64,000 nucleotides of DNA from Nansenia antarctica (taxonomy: Eukaryota > Chordata > Actinopteri > Argentiniformes > Microstomatidae), in NCBI GenBank assembly GCA_963989245.1, contig OZ022342.1, positions 16,156,081 to 16,220,080 on the forward strand, read 5' to 3'. A program made the translations under genes and the position numbers. The notes beneath the pieces are model-generated. The model was not told where the DNA came from and ran no database searches. It saw only the letters and a list, made by a program, of their open reading frames with translations. Positions within the stretch are counted from its first letter, which is position 1. Each line of letters opens with the position of its first letter. Of the stretch, positions 14,564 through 26,800 are shown piece by piece.

Positions 14564-15562
14564 TTAGATCCCTCGTGGAGGACGACGACCCTCACATGAA
14601 AGTGTCGTTAGCGTGTGGTGACATGGGCATCTCTGCCCACCTTCAGGCTTCAAAGACAGGAAACACACGCTTCTTCACAAGCAACACACACAGCTCAGTG
14701 GTCCTTCAGGTGAGAGCACGCCACGCTGAGGGCTGTGTAGGGTAGGGTGGGGCGGGCGGAGGAGGGACGGTGGCTGAGCAGATGTAGCCTACAGATTGAT
14801 GAGCCTCATAAGAGTCTTAATGAAATATGACAGTGATCTTCAGAGGCCTTGTGATTAACTGGTTGAAGGACAGATGGATGGCCTATAGGACGTCTGAAAA
14901 TTCTTGGTCTTTAGTGAAAGACCAAGGGCCCGATCCCAACGTCACCTGGGTACTAGCCACTTCTCAATATATTGATATATTATTTTTGGGGCTGATTTAA
15001 TGCATTTAATAGGAAGGATGAACACACACAGTTCCTCATTCTTGAGGAAGGGATTAGAAAAAGCAAAAATCATGTGCTTTCTATGAATGCCAATCAAACA
15101 GATTTTTTGGGATTGTTCCCTCTGCTTCATTGTTGTTGTTCCCTCTGCTTCATTGTTGTTGTTCACTCTGCTTCATGGCCTAGTTTGTAATCATGTGCAA
15201 AGAATAAGATGTCTTCTGTGTAGCCTACATGAAAAGAAAACATGCTGAAGTTTTGGAATAGGAGGAAAAACGTCCTTTGAACTGGAGAAGAAAAGGCATT
15301 CATTTCTCTTTTTGAAGACATAGACATGGTTCTGACCCCCTGCACTGCTCACCATCACTTGCCTAGCGTGTTTGACTGTTGTCTGTGTTGTGATAAAGTA
15401 CCATTCAGTGGGTACCCAGTCAGTGGGTCCAGCTTTAGGCCCTGTCCTGCTCATCTGTCCACATCTGAAGGTTGTCACAGCATGGCTCCATGCAGGACGA
15501 TTCCTCCTGGCAGCTGCTGCACTCATCCATGTGTGACCTGTCCCAACACACACCCTAAGCCT

Positions 15563-15643
<81 letters not shown>

Positions 15644-15728
15644 GTCTCTCTGTCTGTGTCTCTCTCTCTCTGTCTGTGTCTCTCTCTCTCTGTCTGTGTC
15701 TCTCTCTCTCTGTCTCTCTCTCTGTGTC

Positions 15729-15763
<35 letters not shown>

Positions 15764-15796
15764 GTGTCTCTCTCTGTGTCTCTCTCTGTGTCTCTC

Positions 15797-15839
<43 letters not shown>

Positions 15840-16249
15840 GTGTCTCTCTCTGTGTCTCTCTCTGTGTCTCTCTCTCTCTCTCTGTCTGTCTGTCTGTCTC
15901 TCTCTGTGTCTCTCTCTGTGTCTCTCTCTCTGTCTCTCTCTCTCTCTGTCTCTCTCTCTCTCTGTCTCTCTCTCCTATAGGCTAACTAAAGGGGGCGGGT
16001 CCTTCTCTCTCGGGCAGTGTTGCGTGTGTATGAGTGTGTGTGTGTTTGGTGCTCAGCTGAACATGGTGGCCCGAAGCCAATTTGAATACAATTCAGTTCA
16101 CATTCTGATTCCTTCTATTTTAAAAAAGTCGAATATATTATATTAAATTGTGCTTAGAGGGAATTATTTTCACCGGACATTATGTCCGACGAGTTTTCAA
16201 TTTGTCGGACTTCAACAAATTTTACCGGACAAAGACCGTAAAAAACCCT

Positions 16250-16289
<40 letters not shown>

Positions 16290-19200
16290 TATTATTTTGA
16301 CAGATTCCAGTATGATGATAACCCCTATTAAGTGTTACATTTGTATTGCCTCTATTGAAGAGTGTGTTATAGGGCTGCACGATTAATCGATTTTAAATCG
16401 AAATCGCGATTTGAAATGACGCGATTAGCTAATCGCAAAGCCTGCGATTTGCCTGCGTTTTTTTTTTTTTTTTTTGCCATTTAGCAGACGCTTTTTTAAT
16501 CCAAAGCGATTTACAATTACGAATTACAGGGACATTCCCCCTGGAGTAACTGAGGGCTAAGTGCCTTACTCAAGGGCACACTAGTAGTGGTGTGGTTTCA
16601 GGCGGGATTTGAACTCACAACCTTCCGATCACAAGTCCAACTCACTATGTGTTTCTCAACCCTCTCCTCGGGGCGCCCCAGCCGCTCCACATATTTGATC
16701 TGTTCCACCACCAGCACACCTGATTCAACTAATCAAGTCCAAAGGGTTGGATTTGATTGCTTTGGACTTGATTAGTTGAATCAGGTGTGCTGGTGGTGGA
16801 ACAGATCAAATATGTGGAGCGGCTGGGGCGCCCCGAGGAGAGGGTTGAGAAACACCACTACCCGTATGGGATACGTCATACAGCGCGTCGGATTCAACGT
16901 CAATGAACGTCAAAAAAAAAAGACAGTTGTTGAGAGAAACAAAATGGTGTTGCTGTTTAAAAAAAACATAAATAAATATGTTGTCCCAATTCATATATTT
17001 TAAGTTCTCATCCTTGCATTAGAATTAGAGCAGTTAATAGTTTGATGGTATCATGTGGTAATGCTCTCTGAAAATAGGTGATAGATAGATTCATCCAATT
17101 ACCTGCCAAGTATTTTTTGAAAGTACCTGCCCTTTTCCAAACAGCTTCCAATTAAGCTTTCCTAGATGGTTGTGTGAAACAAACCACCTGAGTCAGGTTA
17201 GTAATGCTCCATCACATGTTTTAATCTGAAGCTTGATTTTAAAGCAACCCAACTTTAAAGCAACCCAATGTAAGTTTAGTTCTTTCACTCGTAGCTCGGG
17301 CTGTGGGGGTGCTAGAGGAGGGAGCCTCTAAGTCCCCTGAAGACGTACAAACAAACTGCACGTTGATACGACCTTCCTAGCCGGAGATATGGCCACACTT
17401 TACAAAAACTCCCTTTTTTTTTTTTTTTTGCTATTTAAAAAAATAATAATCGCAAATTAATCGCAATCGCGATATCTGTCCAAATAATCGCAATTCGATT
17501 TTTCCCCCAAATCGTGCAGCCCTAGTGTGTTATCCCATGTTGCCAGGTCTCAGGAACATAGCAGTGTGTCGGTCTACTTGTGAGGCAGCACATTGCTGAT
17601 GCCGGATACCAGATAATGACATTGACAGTCTGCCCTGTCCCTGGAAGGGTATTTGATCGATCAGATGTGTCTGAAAATGAAAAAAGTACTTACCATAAAG
17701 AAAACATACAAATAACGACAAAATGAAAAAAAAAATGGTTTGAAATTATTTCTCAAGGGTTATCTCCTGTGACACCAACACAGCAAATCCACTCGTAGGC
17801 TATTTGGCTATTACTCTGTTGTGTATATATAGACATATCTAGTCCTCCCTGCTCCCTCTGGGACCATGCATGATGCCACAGATGTAACATGCTCATTACG
17901 CAGTCGGCTGCATGACACCAAAGCGTCATTCAAATGTGTGGGAATCACTGGCCACCAACTGCTTCCTATATTGAATGCTAATCAAGCCTTCAGGGTGGTC
18001 AATGCACATGAGGGATGCTATTGTATATACCACAGTGTCTTTATGGGTACTGTCAGTTTGGTTTTCAAACACGTTGTAGTTGATGTATTTAGCTGCTACA
18101 GGGTCACTTTTCCTCTGGCATCTAAAGGTCAAAAGAAGTGTTGTGGGAGTAAATTATTTTGAATTCATCATTTAAACTGAGCCATCCGTGAAACAATCAA
18201 GAATCAATTTGACTGTGGCCTGGGGTGGTCCAGTGGTCTAGCACCACAGTCTACAGTGCACACATGCCCATGTCTAATCCGGCCCATGCCCTCTTGACGT
18301 GCCCTCTCTCCCTTCTTCTCCTTACTTTCCTGTCTGTCTCCACTATATCCGTTAAATAAAATGAAAAATATGAGTGGGACTGCCCCACTCAGAAAAAAAA
18401 TGAATTTGACCAAGAGAAAATGTGATGTGGTTCGCATGGTATTGTGATACAACGTTCACTGTTTCAGTTCAGTTGCATATGTATCTGAACCGACATGTTT
18501 GGATTGTTTAATGACCTAATTTTTCTGGATGGAATTTACAGCATTCATAAATTCAGAATTCATAGCATAATTTCACATTTTCTGTCGATGGGGTAGACTC
18601 AACGAAATAATAAACAAATATATTGGTTCTGTCGTTTCTATGTTGTGTATTAATCCAGTGTTTGTGTACCCCTCGGGGCAGGGTTACTGAGATTTGGGTT
18701 GAGCCCCTCAGAAATGAGGCCAAGTGCATTTTCAGGACTGGTTCCCTCCCGGCCTCCACCCACCCAGCCCAGCTCTCTAACAGGCTGCTCTCTCCCCTCC
18801 CAGGGATTTGACCAGCTGAGGATAGAGGGATTACTGTGTGATGTCACGCTGGTGGCTGGGGACGGAGATGAAGCCTTCCCTGTGCACCGCGCCATGATGG
18901 CCTCCTCCAGCGACTACTTCAAAGCCATGTTCACAGGTAAGACCAGCGCGGCCGCGTACGGGCCCAGAGCAGCAGCAAACTGGGATATGAATGTTGATGA
19001 ACCGAGTGATTAGAGGATTAGCCCCCCCGATCACACGCCACTCCCTGTGGCTTTGCAGCTGTTGGCCTTGTGCTGTGTTGGTTGATGTGTACATCTGTGA
19101 TCGACAGCATGAAAGCCAGCATGGTAGCTGACATATTTCAAGTTGTCGATCTCCCTCGGAGGCTTTTCCCGAAGTGCTCCTTTTCTTAAGCATGGCGTGA

Positions 19201-22200
19201 ATCCTCCAGGATTTGAGATGCTGCTTTTTGCTTCCATCGTCGTCATCTCTGCAAGCTGGTTACCTCCCCTTGAATTACACTTTTGCCATTTAAGGTTTTG
19301 ATGAGGTAAAATATATATATATATTTATTTATTTATTTTGCAAAACAGTGCAAATATGCCTTTCATCATTGTTATCAAGGTTATTTAGTAACATTTTTTT
19401 CTCCATTTTACGCTAACGAGGAAATCCGTTTGATGATCAGCCACCATTCAGCATGTGGATTTTCCTTTCTATCTAGAAATGTTCCACTTGTTTCTTGCTG
19501 TAGCCTACTTACTGCTCCATTGTTGAAGCTGCAATTACTCAGAGATGCCATTAAAACAAAAGACAAAACCCTTGAAACTTTAAAGCAATTTCACTCAAAA
19601 AGGGAAAAATGTCCACAACCTGTAAGTGGTTAACCCTGTGTTTGACATGGGTGTATCAGAGGTTCAGACCTGGTAGCGGGCTGTAATACGTGTGTTAAGA
19701 GAGAATGAGTCAGTATTGAAGCCGCTAACAAGAGGAGAAGTATGCTGCTGCAGATGGTGAGTAAAGGCTTCTCGCTGTGACCCACAGCCTTCTCTGGGTG
19801 AATTATACAACTTTACAGGCAGCCATAATGGTCGATGTATGAGGTTGGTGTGTGAAAGGGCTTCACCAGTTCAGTGGAATGGAGCTTTTACACCCACTGA
19901 TTGTCAATGGTCCACACAACTGAAATGGAGGAGACCAGTCTTTGACCTTTTGGCAACAAGACAGGTTCAAGGTAATACATGAGTAATGTTCACAGTAATA
20001 CATCTTCTGATTTATTTGTCCTCTCTTTTCTCTCCCTCCTTCACCCTCCTGATGTAGGTGGAATGAAGGAACAGGATCTAATGTGCATCAAGCTTCATGG
20101 TGTCAACCGAATAGGCCTGAAGAAGATCATTGACTTCATCTACACGGCCAAGCTCTCGCTAAACATGGAGAACCTGCAGGACACACTGGAGGCAGCCAGC
20201 TTCCTTCAGATCCTGCCTGTGCTCGACTTCTGCAAGGTCTTTCTCATATCAGGGGTAAGGAGACAGAGTCTAATACAGTCTGCTCAGCCCTCCAGAACCC
20301 AGAGGGATTAGAACACAGCGTCTTATCATGCTGCTCCGCTCTGGCTGCTGCTTCCTTCAACGTCTGCAGATGTGCAGTCTTAAAGACTTGTTTATCCACT
20401 ATACATGTCTTTTTATTTATTTATTAAATGCTGTGTGTGTGTGTGTGTGTGTGTGTGAAAGCGTGATAAGGAGTAGCTGCATCACTGACTGTTCCCTTGC
20501 CTGCAGGTGTCCCTGGATAACTGTGTGGAGGTGGGGCGCATTGCCAACACATACAACCTCACAGAGGTGGACAAATACGTCAACAACTTCATCCTCAAGA
20601 ACTTCCCCTCGCTGCTGGGCACGGGGGAGTTTGTCAAGCTGCCCTTCGAGCGGCTGGCCTTCGTGCTGTCGAGCAACAGCCTGAAGCACTGCAGCGAACT
20701 GGACCTGTTCAAGGCCGCCTGCCGCTGGCTACGCTACGAGGACAGCCGCATGGACCACGCCCCCAAGCTCATGAAGAACATCCGCTTCCCCCTCATGAAC
20801 CCGCAGGAGCTCATCAACCACGTGCAGACGGTGGACTTTATGCGCACGGACAACACGTGCGTCAACCTCCTCCTGGAGGCCAGCAACTACCAGATGATGC
20901 CCTTCATGCAGCCGGTGATGCAGTCGGAGAGGACGGCCATCCGCTCCGACAGCGCCCACCTGGTCACCCTGGGCGGGGTCCTGCGGCAGCAGCTGGTGGT
21001 GAGCAAGGAGCTGCGTCTGTTCGACGAGAAGGCCCACGAGTGGAAGGCGCTGGCGCCCATGGACGCCCCCCGCTACCAGCACGGCATCGCCGTCATCGGC
21101 AACTTCCTCTACGTGGTGGGCGGCCAGAGCAACTACGACACCAAAGGCAAGACGGCGGTGGACACGGTGTTCCGGTACGACCCGCGCTACAACAAGTGGA
21201 TGCAGGTGGCCTGCCTTAACGAGAAGCGCACCTTCTTCCACCTCAGCGCCCTCAAGGGACACCTCTACGCCGTCGGGGGACGCAACGCCGCCGGGGAGCT
21301 CGGTGAGAGGTTTTACATTTGTCACGGTCGGCACCTTCACTCTCTCGCTGTGAAAAAGGGGGGCGGGGGGTGAACATCGAGCACCGCCCGCACACGTCCT
21401 GTCACCTGGATAATGTAGTGTTGTATCTGTACCGCTGTGTGCGCTGCCGTATCATGCTGTGGAGCAGGTGCATAGGTGGAGTCATCATAGAGCAGAGTTC
21501 AGGTTGATGGTGATGGTGCCAAGCCAATGGAGGGCCAGCTGCAGTCAGTCAGACCATGTGAAACTCAGCATTGGCGGGGGGAGACAGAGAGGACCAGACT
21601 TCTCTGTAGAATGCGTGCGAGTCAGTAGCATACCAGTAAACAGGTGAGGGTCGATGTCAGGTCCCAGTCCAGCCCAATCGACCCCTTAGAGCAGGCCACA
21701 GAGCAGTGCCAACATCCAGCCCTATAATGACCGGGCCTAGGGGACAGCCATGCTAGCAGCCGTGTCCTGGTCCACTGGGCTGTGTTTCCAACTGTGGGCC
21801 TGAAGCCTCATGGCTGGGTACGACGGCCCTGTCTACAACTTGCATGAACCAAGTGACAAGACAGACAGCACACTGTTTTTTTGGTGTGTTTTCTTCATGT
21901 ATTTGTTTGGTTGTGTTTTGTCACAATTGTTTTGGGTTATCATTTGCCGATCTATTATTGTGTGCGCGCGCTGCAATGAATAGTCACTCACACACTGCAT
22001 TCTTCTTCTGTGATGGTTACTACCACTTGTCCTTGGGAATGCCAGACTAGCACACACCTGAGGTCATTCTACCACCTACATCAGTCTATTTGTACATAAA
22101 CCTTCGGTGATGTAACCATGTGGAAGAGGGAAAGCCTGAATCTTTGATTTGCGAGTGAAGATCTGTCAGCTTATTTTAACAAGATTTAAAGAATATGAAA

Positions 22201-23741
22201 GGCTCCACTCAGACACTCTCCTCCACCCCTCCTATACTTAAACGTGTCTGTGTGTGTCTGTGGGCGCTGTACCCACACACACAGATTTGCCTACCTAAGT
22301 TCTGTGATCCATGATGTGCTACTTTAGCCGTTACCTTTGGACATTCATCCTGTTTATGCCTCTCCTGCCACTCTGTGTTCCCGTCAGAGAGACCCTGTCA
22401 TAATAACTCAACCTGGCTGGGACGGCAGAGCTTAGACAATGACGCCACTGCTGTCTCTGGGGTTTAAATAATTGATTTGTCAAAGGCTCTTGTAAATACA
22501 GCATCACGGATCCAAAGCTCTTGAGCAGTCATTTGCATTTAAACCTTAAAGCACAAACCACTCTGGGGAGAAGTGGAAACGCTTGGGAGGCCTGTTATTT
22601 CATTCATTAAGTTTGGATATAAATTGTTTTATTAGTGCGGATGATGGGCCATTTTTTTAAAGAATTGTGTGGGAAGTAGATAGAGGATATAGTGAGGACA
22701 GAAGCCTTATTGCTTAGGGTCAAATAAATTATGGCTGCTGCTGCCCCCCCCCCCAAGATTCCTTTAAAGGATTCATCTTAAAACTGATTTGCACTGATAA
22801 CGACATCCCATTTGACAACCTCTCATAGCAATTACTGCATGTAAGGTAGGTCTCTATATCTCTTCACAGAGCAGAGAGATGTGTCTGGGCCCAGAGTGGT
22901 GTATTAGCCTAGATACCACCTCTGGGTTGGCCCATAATACCCAGAGGATCTGTGTATTCTGCAGCACACCCATAAGAAGCACACGTCCGCAAGGAGAGTG
23001 GTGGGTTTAAGGAACATACTTTTGTGCACATTGATGAAATGGGTTTAGCTGTCAGAGTGAGAGCTTGAGGTTGAGGTGATGCGAGGTGGTTGTTGTGGTA
23101 ACCATGCCATGGGAGAACTTCACCTGTGGTGAAATATTATAAATTTATAAATATAAATATTATACATTATTTAAATTATCTGTGCGCCGTCTTCCCTATT
23201 AGATCCGGGGCCCTTGTTTACCACAGGCAGGGAAACGCTGACGCACGCATGCACCCCCCACCCCCCCCAGTAACTGGGTCAACCAATCAATGCAGCCATG
23301 CATCATATAACCAAAATTGGATTGACTGTTTTTGATCAGTCACATGGTGTGCAACCCTCCTACTCCGTCTCTCACTGAGGCTGTATGGGGGGGCTACATG
23401 TCAATGCTACTCTGACAGATCAGAGTTCAGAGGTCAGGGGTCCAGAACAGACAGAGGGGACTGAAAGTACAATCTCACACTGACACACAGGCAACGACAA
23501 CACTTGTGTATGATCAGATTATTTCTGCAAGTGTAGTGGTATGTGGTGTAAATTGCATCATTTGGAAGTGAATACACCCTGCAACCTCCATAGTAGGGTC
23601 ACTGCTGTCCACTCTGAGGGAGGTGGGGGAGGGGGGGGAGGGGTCTTCTGTGTTTAAGTCCCATCTCAGCTCCCACGCCTCATTTGCTGCCGTGTTCTTC
23701 TTAGTTCTCTATTGACCTACTTTCTACTAATGCTGTGTTCG

Positions 23742-23811
<70 letters not shown>

Positions 23812-26800
23812 CTCTCTCCCTCTCCCTCTCCCTCTCTCCTTCAGCCACCGTGGAGTGCTACAACCCCAGGACGAACGAGTGGACATACGTCGCCAAAATG
23901 AACGAGCCCCATTACGGCCATGCAGGGACGGTCTACGGCGGGTACATGTATATTTCAGGTGCGTGGGGTACATGTATATTTCAGGTGCGTGGGGTACATG
24001 TATATTTCAGGTGCGTGGGGTACATGTATATTTCAGGTGCGTGGGGTACATGTATATTTCAGGTGCGTGGGGTACATGTATATTTCAGGTGCGTGGGGTA
24101 CATGTATATTTCAGGTGCGTGGCTCTAGTGAAGTGAAGTAGCTTACACCACTGGGTGGTCATGCTCCATGTGGGTCTTGGTGGACGCGGAGGCCCATTTC
24201 CCATTTCCAAAGTACAATTTGTTTTGGAGCCGCTGTACCAGATGGCAGAGCATGCAGCAAGTGACTGGTGTCCCACTAGATAGATGTGTGGGTTTGCTGT
24301 GAGAAGAGGGGGGGGGGGAGTAAAGCCTTCACATGTTTGACAGTCACGCTGCCTAATCGTTTCAGTCCCACATTAACCAGAAGATGAGCAGAGTGGGTAA
24401 ACCACGCGCCAACAGCCCACTGTGACGTCTACCAAGCGTCTCTCCTTCCAAGGTCGTGGAGTGGCTTTTCTGGACACAGGCTTGTTTCCTCCGCCTCGCT
24501 CCCAGAACCATGGTGCCGGGGCTCTATTTCTGAGCTCTTCTTAGGAGGCCGGGGGGGGGAGGGGGAGGAGATATCGTGAGGTGCTCGGAACTTCTGATTC
24601 TCTTCTTGTCAGAGACTTGGGTGCGACTAATCCTCTGTCGCTCTGTAGGAGCAGCAGCAGCAGCAGCCCTGTGCTTGTTCACTTCATGGGATTGAGAACA
24701 AATCCTGCTGCCTTATGAAGATGAGCGCTGCTTCTCACTGTGTGACTAATGCAAAGTGATGCTGTACAGAGAGGCAGAGAGAGATGGATGATGGAGGGAG
24801 GGAGGGGTTGATGGCTGTGTAGGAGGTGCACCAACACACACATGGACATGGTTATGTTAATCCTTTCTGGTCCCCCCCACCCCCGTGGGCACAATGTTCA
24901 GAACTATCATCCGGACAACACCACCACCATCACATCCAACCAGATAGCAACACCCTCTGGAGCCCTGCTGTAGGTCTACCTAGTCTCACAGGTGCTGACC
25001 AAGTGTTTGATTAAACCAGCTCGCCACAAGCACTATGGCAAGCAGCCATCCTCACATGTCACAAACAGCAAGCAACAATGAACTTTCATAACAGCATGCA
25101 GTGGTGGTGGTGGTGGTAGCAGCAGTAGTATTAGTGGTGGTGGTGGTGGTTTTTCACATTCAGATTCAGACAACTTTATTGATCCCACTGGGGGCAATTC
25201 ATTTGTAGCTTACTCCTCATTCAGACACAAACAACATACAACAGTACAATGTCATGTCAAGCACAGTTCAATAAACAGACAACTAAGTCATTAAAGGGCA
25301 CCTTTTAGTTGTGTAAAGAAAAATAGTGGTGGCGGTAGCAGTAGTGGTGGTGGTGATGGCAGTAGTAGTAGTAGGCTAGGTGAAGTAATTGTAGAAATGA
25401 GTTGCTAGTGACGCACTGTTGGAGAGCGGTCCCTCTGCTGCACCCTGGGCCTCAGGGTTGGTCACCTCAGTGCAAGGTCACCCCACACCCAAGGTGCAGT
25501 CGATGTCTCGCCGGCAGGACAGATTGGGTGACACATGGTGGCTGTGCTGTTGTGCCACACCCAGAACAGACGACAGTGTCCTTTAACATGGTTTTAGATT
25601 ATGACCATTTAATGTTTTTTGTTTTTTTTCATTATTATTATTATTTTGAAAAGCATTTTTATTTTCATTGACTAGGTCTGGCGTTTTTGTTTTTTCCTTT
25701 CTTTTTTATCCTACTCCAACTTCTGTTCTATTTAAATGTGAGCTCGGTCTATCTCGGTTAAACAAACTGCCTACCTTCAGAGGATTTGCCCTAAGCTGTC
25801 GGCGGTATGTTCGGGGAGCAGAGGTGGATCTTCAGGGGGTGACATTGGAGCTCACATCTGGCTATCATCTCTGTTCATCATCAGGGGGTATTTTTGGAAC
25901 ACGCTGACCCCTTGGTTTGGTCTGGCTCGTCTGTGTTCCCCCGCCTCGTGCTTCGGGTCTCGTTTGTGCCGGCGCTGTGATTCCCTCCAAGCAGCTCATC
26001 CATTTTTACGACAGGTCAAAGCACAGAGTCCCACATTTTTTTATTATCTCCCAGAATGAAGAGATAAATGTGCGTCCCTGTGGCGGTCGCGGGTGAGATA
26101 CAGTGCCGCGGACACTGCAAAACCAATGAGCTTCTTTGTCTTTAAGTGTGTCTGAAAGGACAACCGTTTATTCATATCTTCAAGATAAGAAAATATGCTT
26201 TAAAGGGATAGTTTACTGAAAATACACAAACAGGATTTCCCACCTACCTTAACTGTGGTTGAATCACAGTTAAGGTAGGTGGGAACCATTTTGGGGATAT
26301 TTTGGGATATTAGTATTAGTATTAGATATTAGTTTCCCTTACTTAGATGCTTGATGCTAGGAGATACTACTCAACAAGAGAGGAACCACACCCTATACCA
26401 GGCCGGTTGTGTGTCTCTCTCCACACACACACTTGAGTAAAGAGAATGAATCCACTGGCAGTGTCAATGTTTGATTTATCGGTGGAAGACACTTGGCGTT
26501 ACAGACTTCTGATCAGTCAGGGCCACTGATTAAAAATAGACCTGTAAGTATAGATTAATGAGTCTGGGAGTGAGTGAGGGAGGGAGGGAGGGAGAGACAG
26601 AGAGAAAGAACATTGGACAGCAACAGTGGAGGGATTCCGGCTCCATTCGGCATGCATTGCAGATCCTCACTGCGCTGCGTTCGCTCCCAGCCACTCAGGG
26701 GGGAGGGGTGCTCTGGCTCCCACCCAGATGCATGCTGGGATTGTGTTCCTCTTTATTTTCAGCCTTCCCTGTAGACATGTCCTGTTTTTTTTCCCTCCCC

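Larger units (their letters stand above)
6648..14567 (+). other. klhl13 intron 1
   Basis: A 7.9-kb intron with no supported coding gene. It contains a TG microsatellite near 8323-8356, a direct duplication (9013-9245 and 10550-10778), a hairpin (9352-9453), a hAT-like short element (10161-10536), a short CT run near 10938-10965, a 40-bp tandem duplication (12245-12324), and a TC microsatellite at the acceptor. The remaining ORFs are short and look random. Confidence 0.85.
16370..17524. mobile_element. hAT-like nonautonomous element with nested insertions
   Basis: Bounded by terminal inverted repeats TAGGGCTGCACGATT at the left and its complement (AATCGTGCAGCCCTA form) at the right. It is flanked by a perfect 8-bp target duplication, GTGTGTTA (16362-16369 and 17525-17532), diagnostic of hAT transposition. 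Both ends are rich in ATCGATT/AATCGCGATT subterminal repeats. There is no transposase ORF. Its interior carries an inverted SINE fragment that is itself interrupted by a perfect palindrome. Confidence 0.85.
14710..18803 (+). other. klhl13 intron 2
   Basis: A 4.1-kb intron holding a large CT/TCTG array (15562-15974), a nested hAT/SINE/palindrome complex (16370-17524) and a tRNA-derived SINE (18214-18402). No coding exon is seen. The long open frames over the CT array are low-complexity artefacts. Confidence 0.88.

Noticed and set aside
15326..16146. Long open frames of 219, 156 and 94 codons
   Set aside because: They translate the CT/TCTG microsatellite into Ser-Leu-Cys-Val repeats, with no domain and no conservation signal.
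20857..21219. 120-codon frame rich in Gly, Pro and Arg on the plus strand
   Set aside because: Out-of-frame shadow of klhl13 exon 5.
20729..21340. 203-codon open frame on the minus strand
   Set aside because: It lies opposite klhl13 exon 5, which is strongly conserved in the other strand and frame. The GC-rich codon usage creates the shadow.
23941..24122. Regular 26-bp repeats that resemble a CRISPR array
   Set aside because: The copies are directly abutting with no unique spacers, lie at a vertebrate exon-intron boundary, and have no cas genes nearby. It is a minisatellite.
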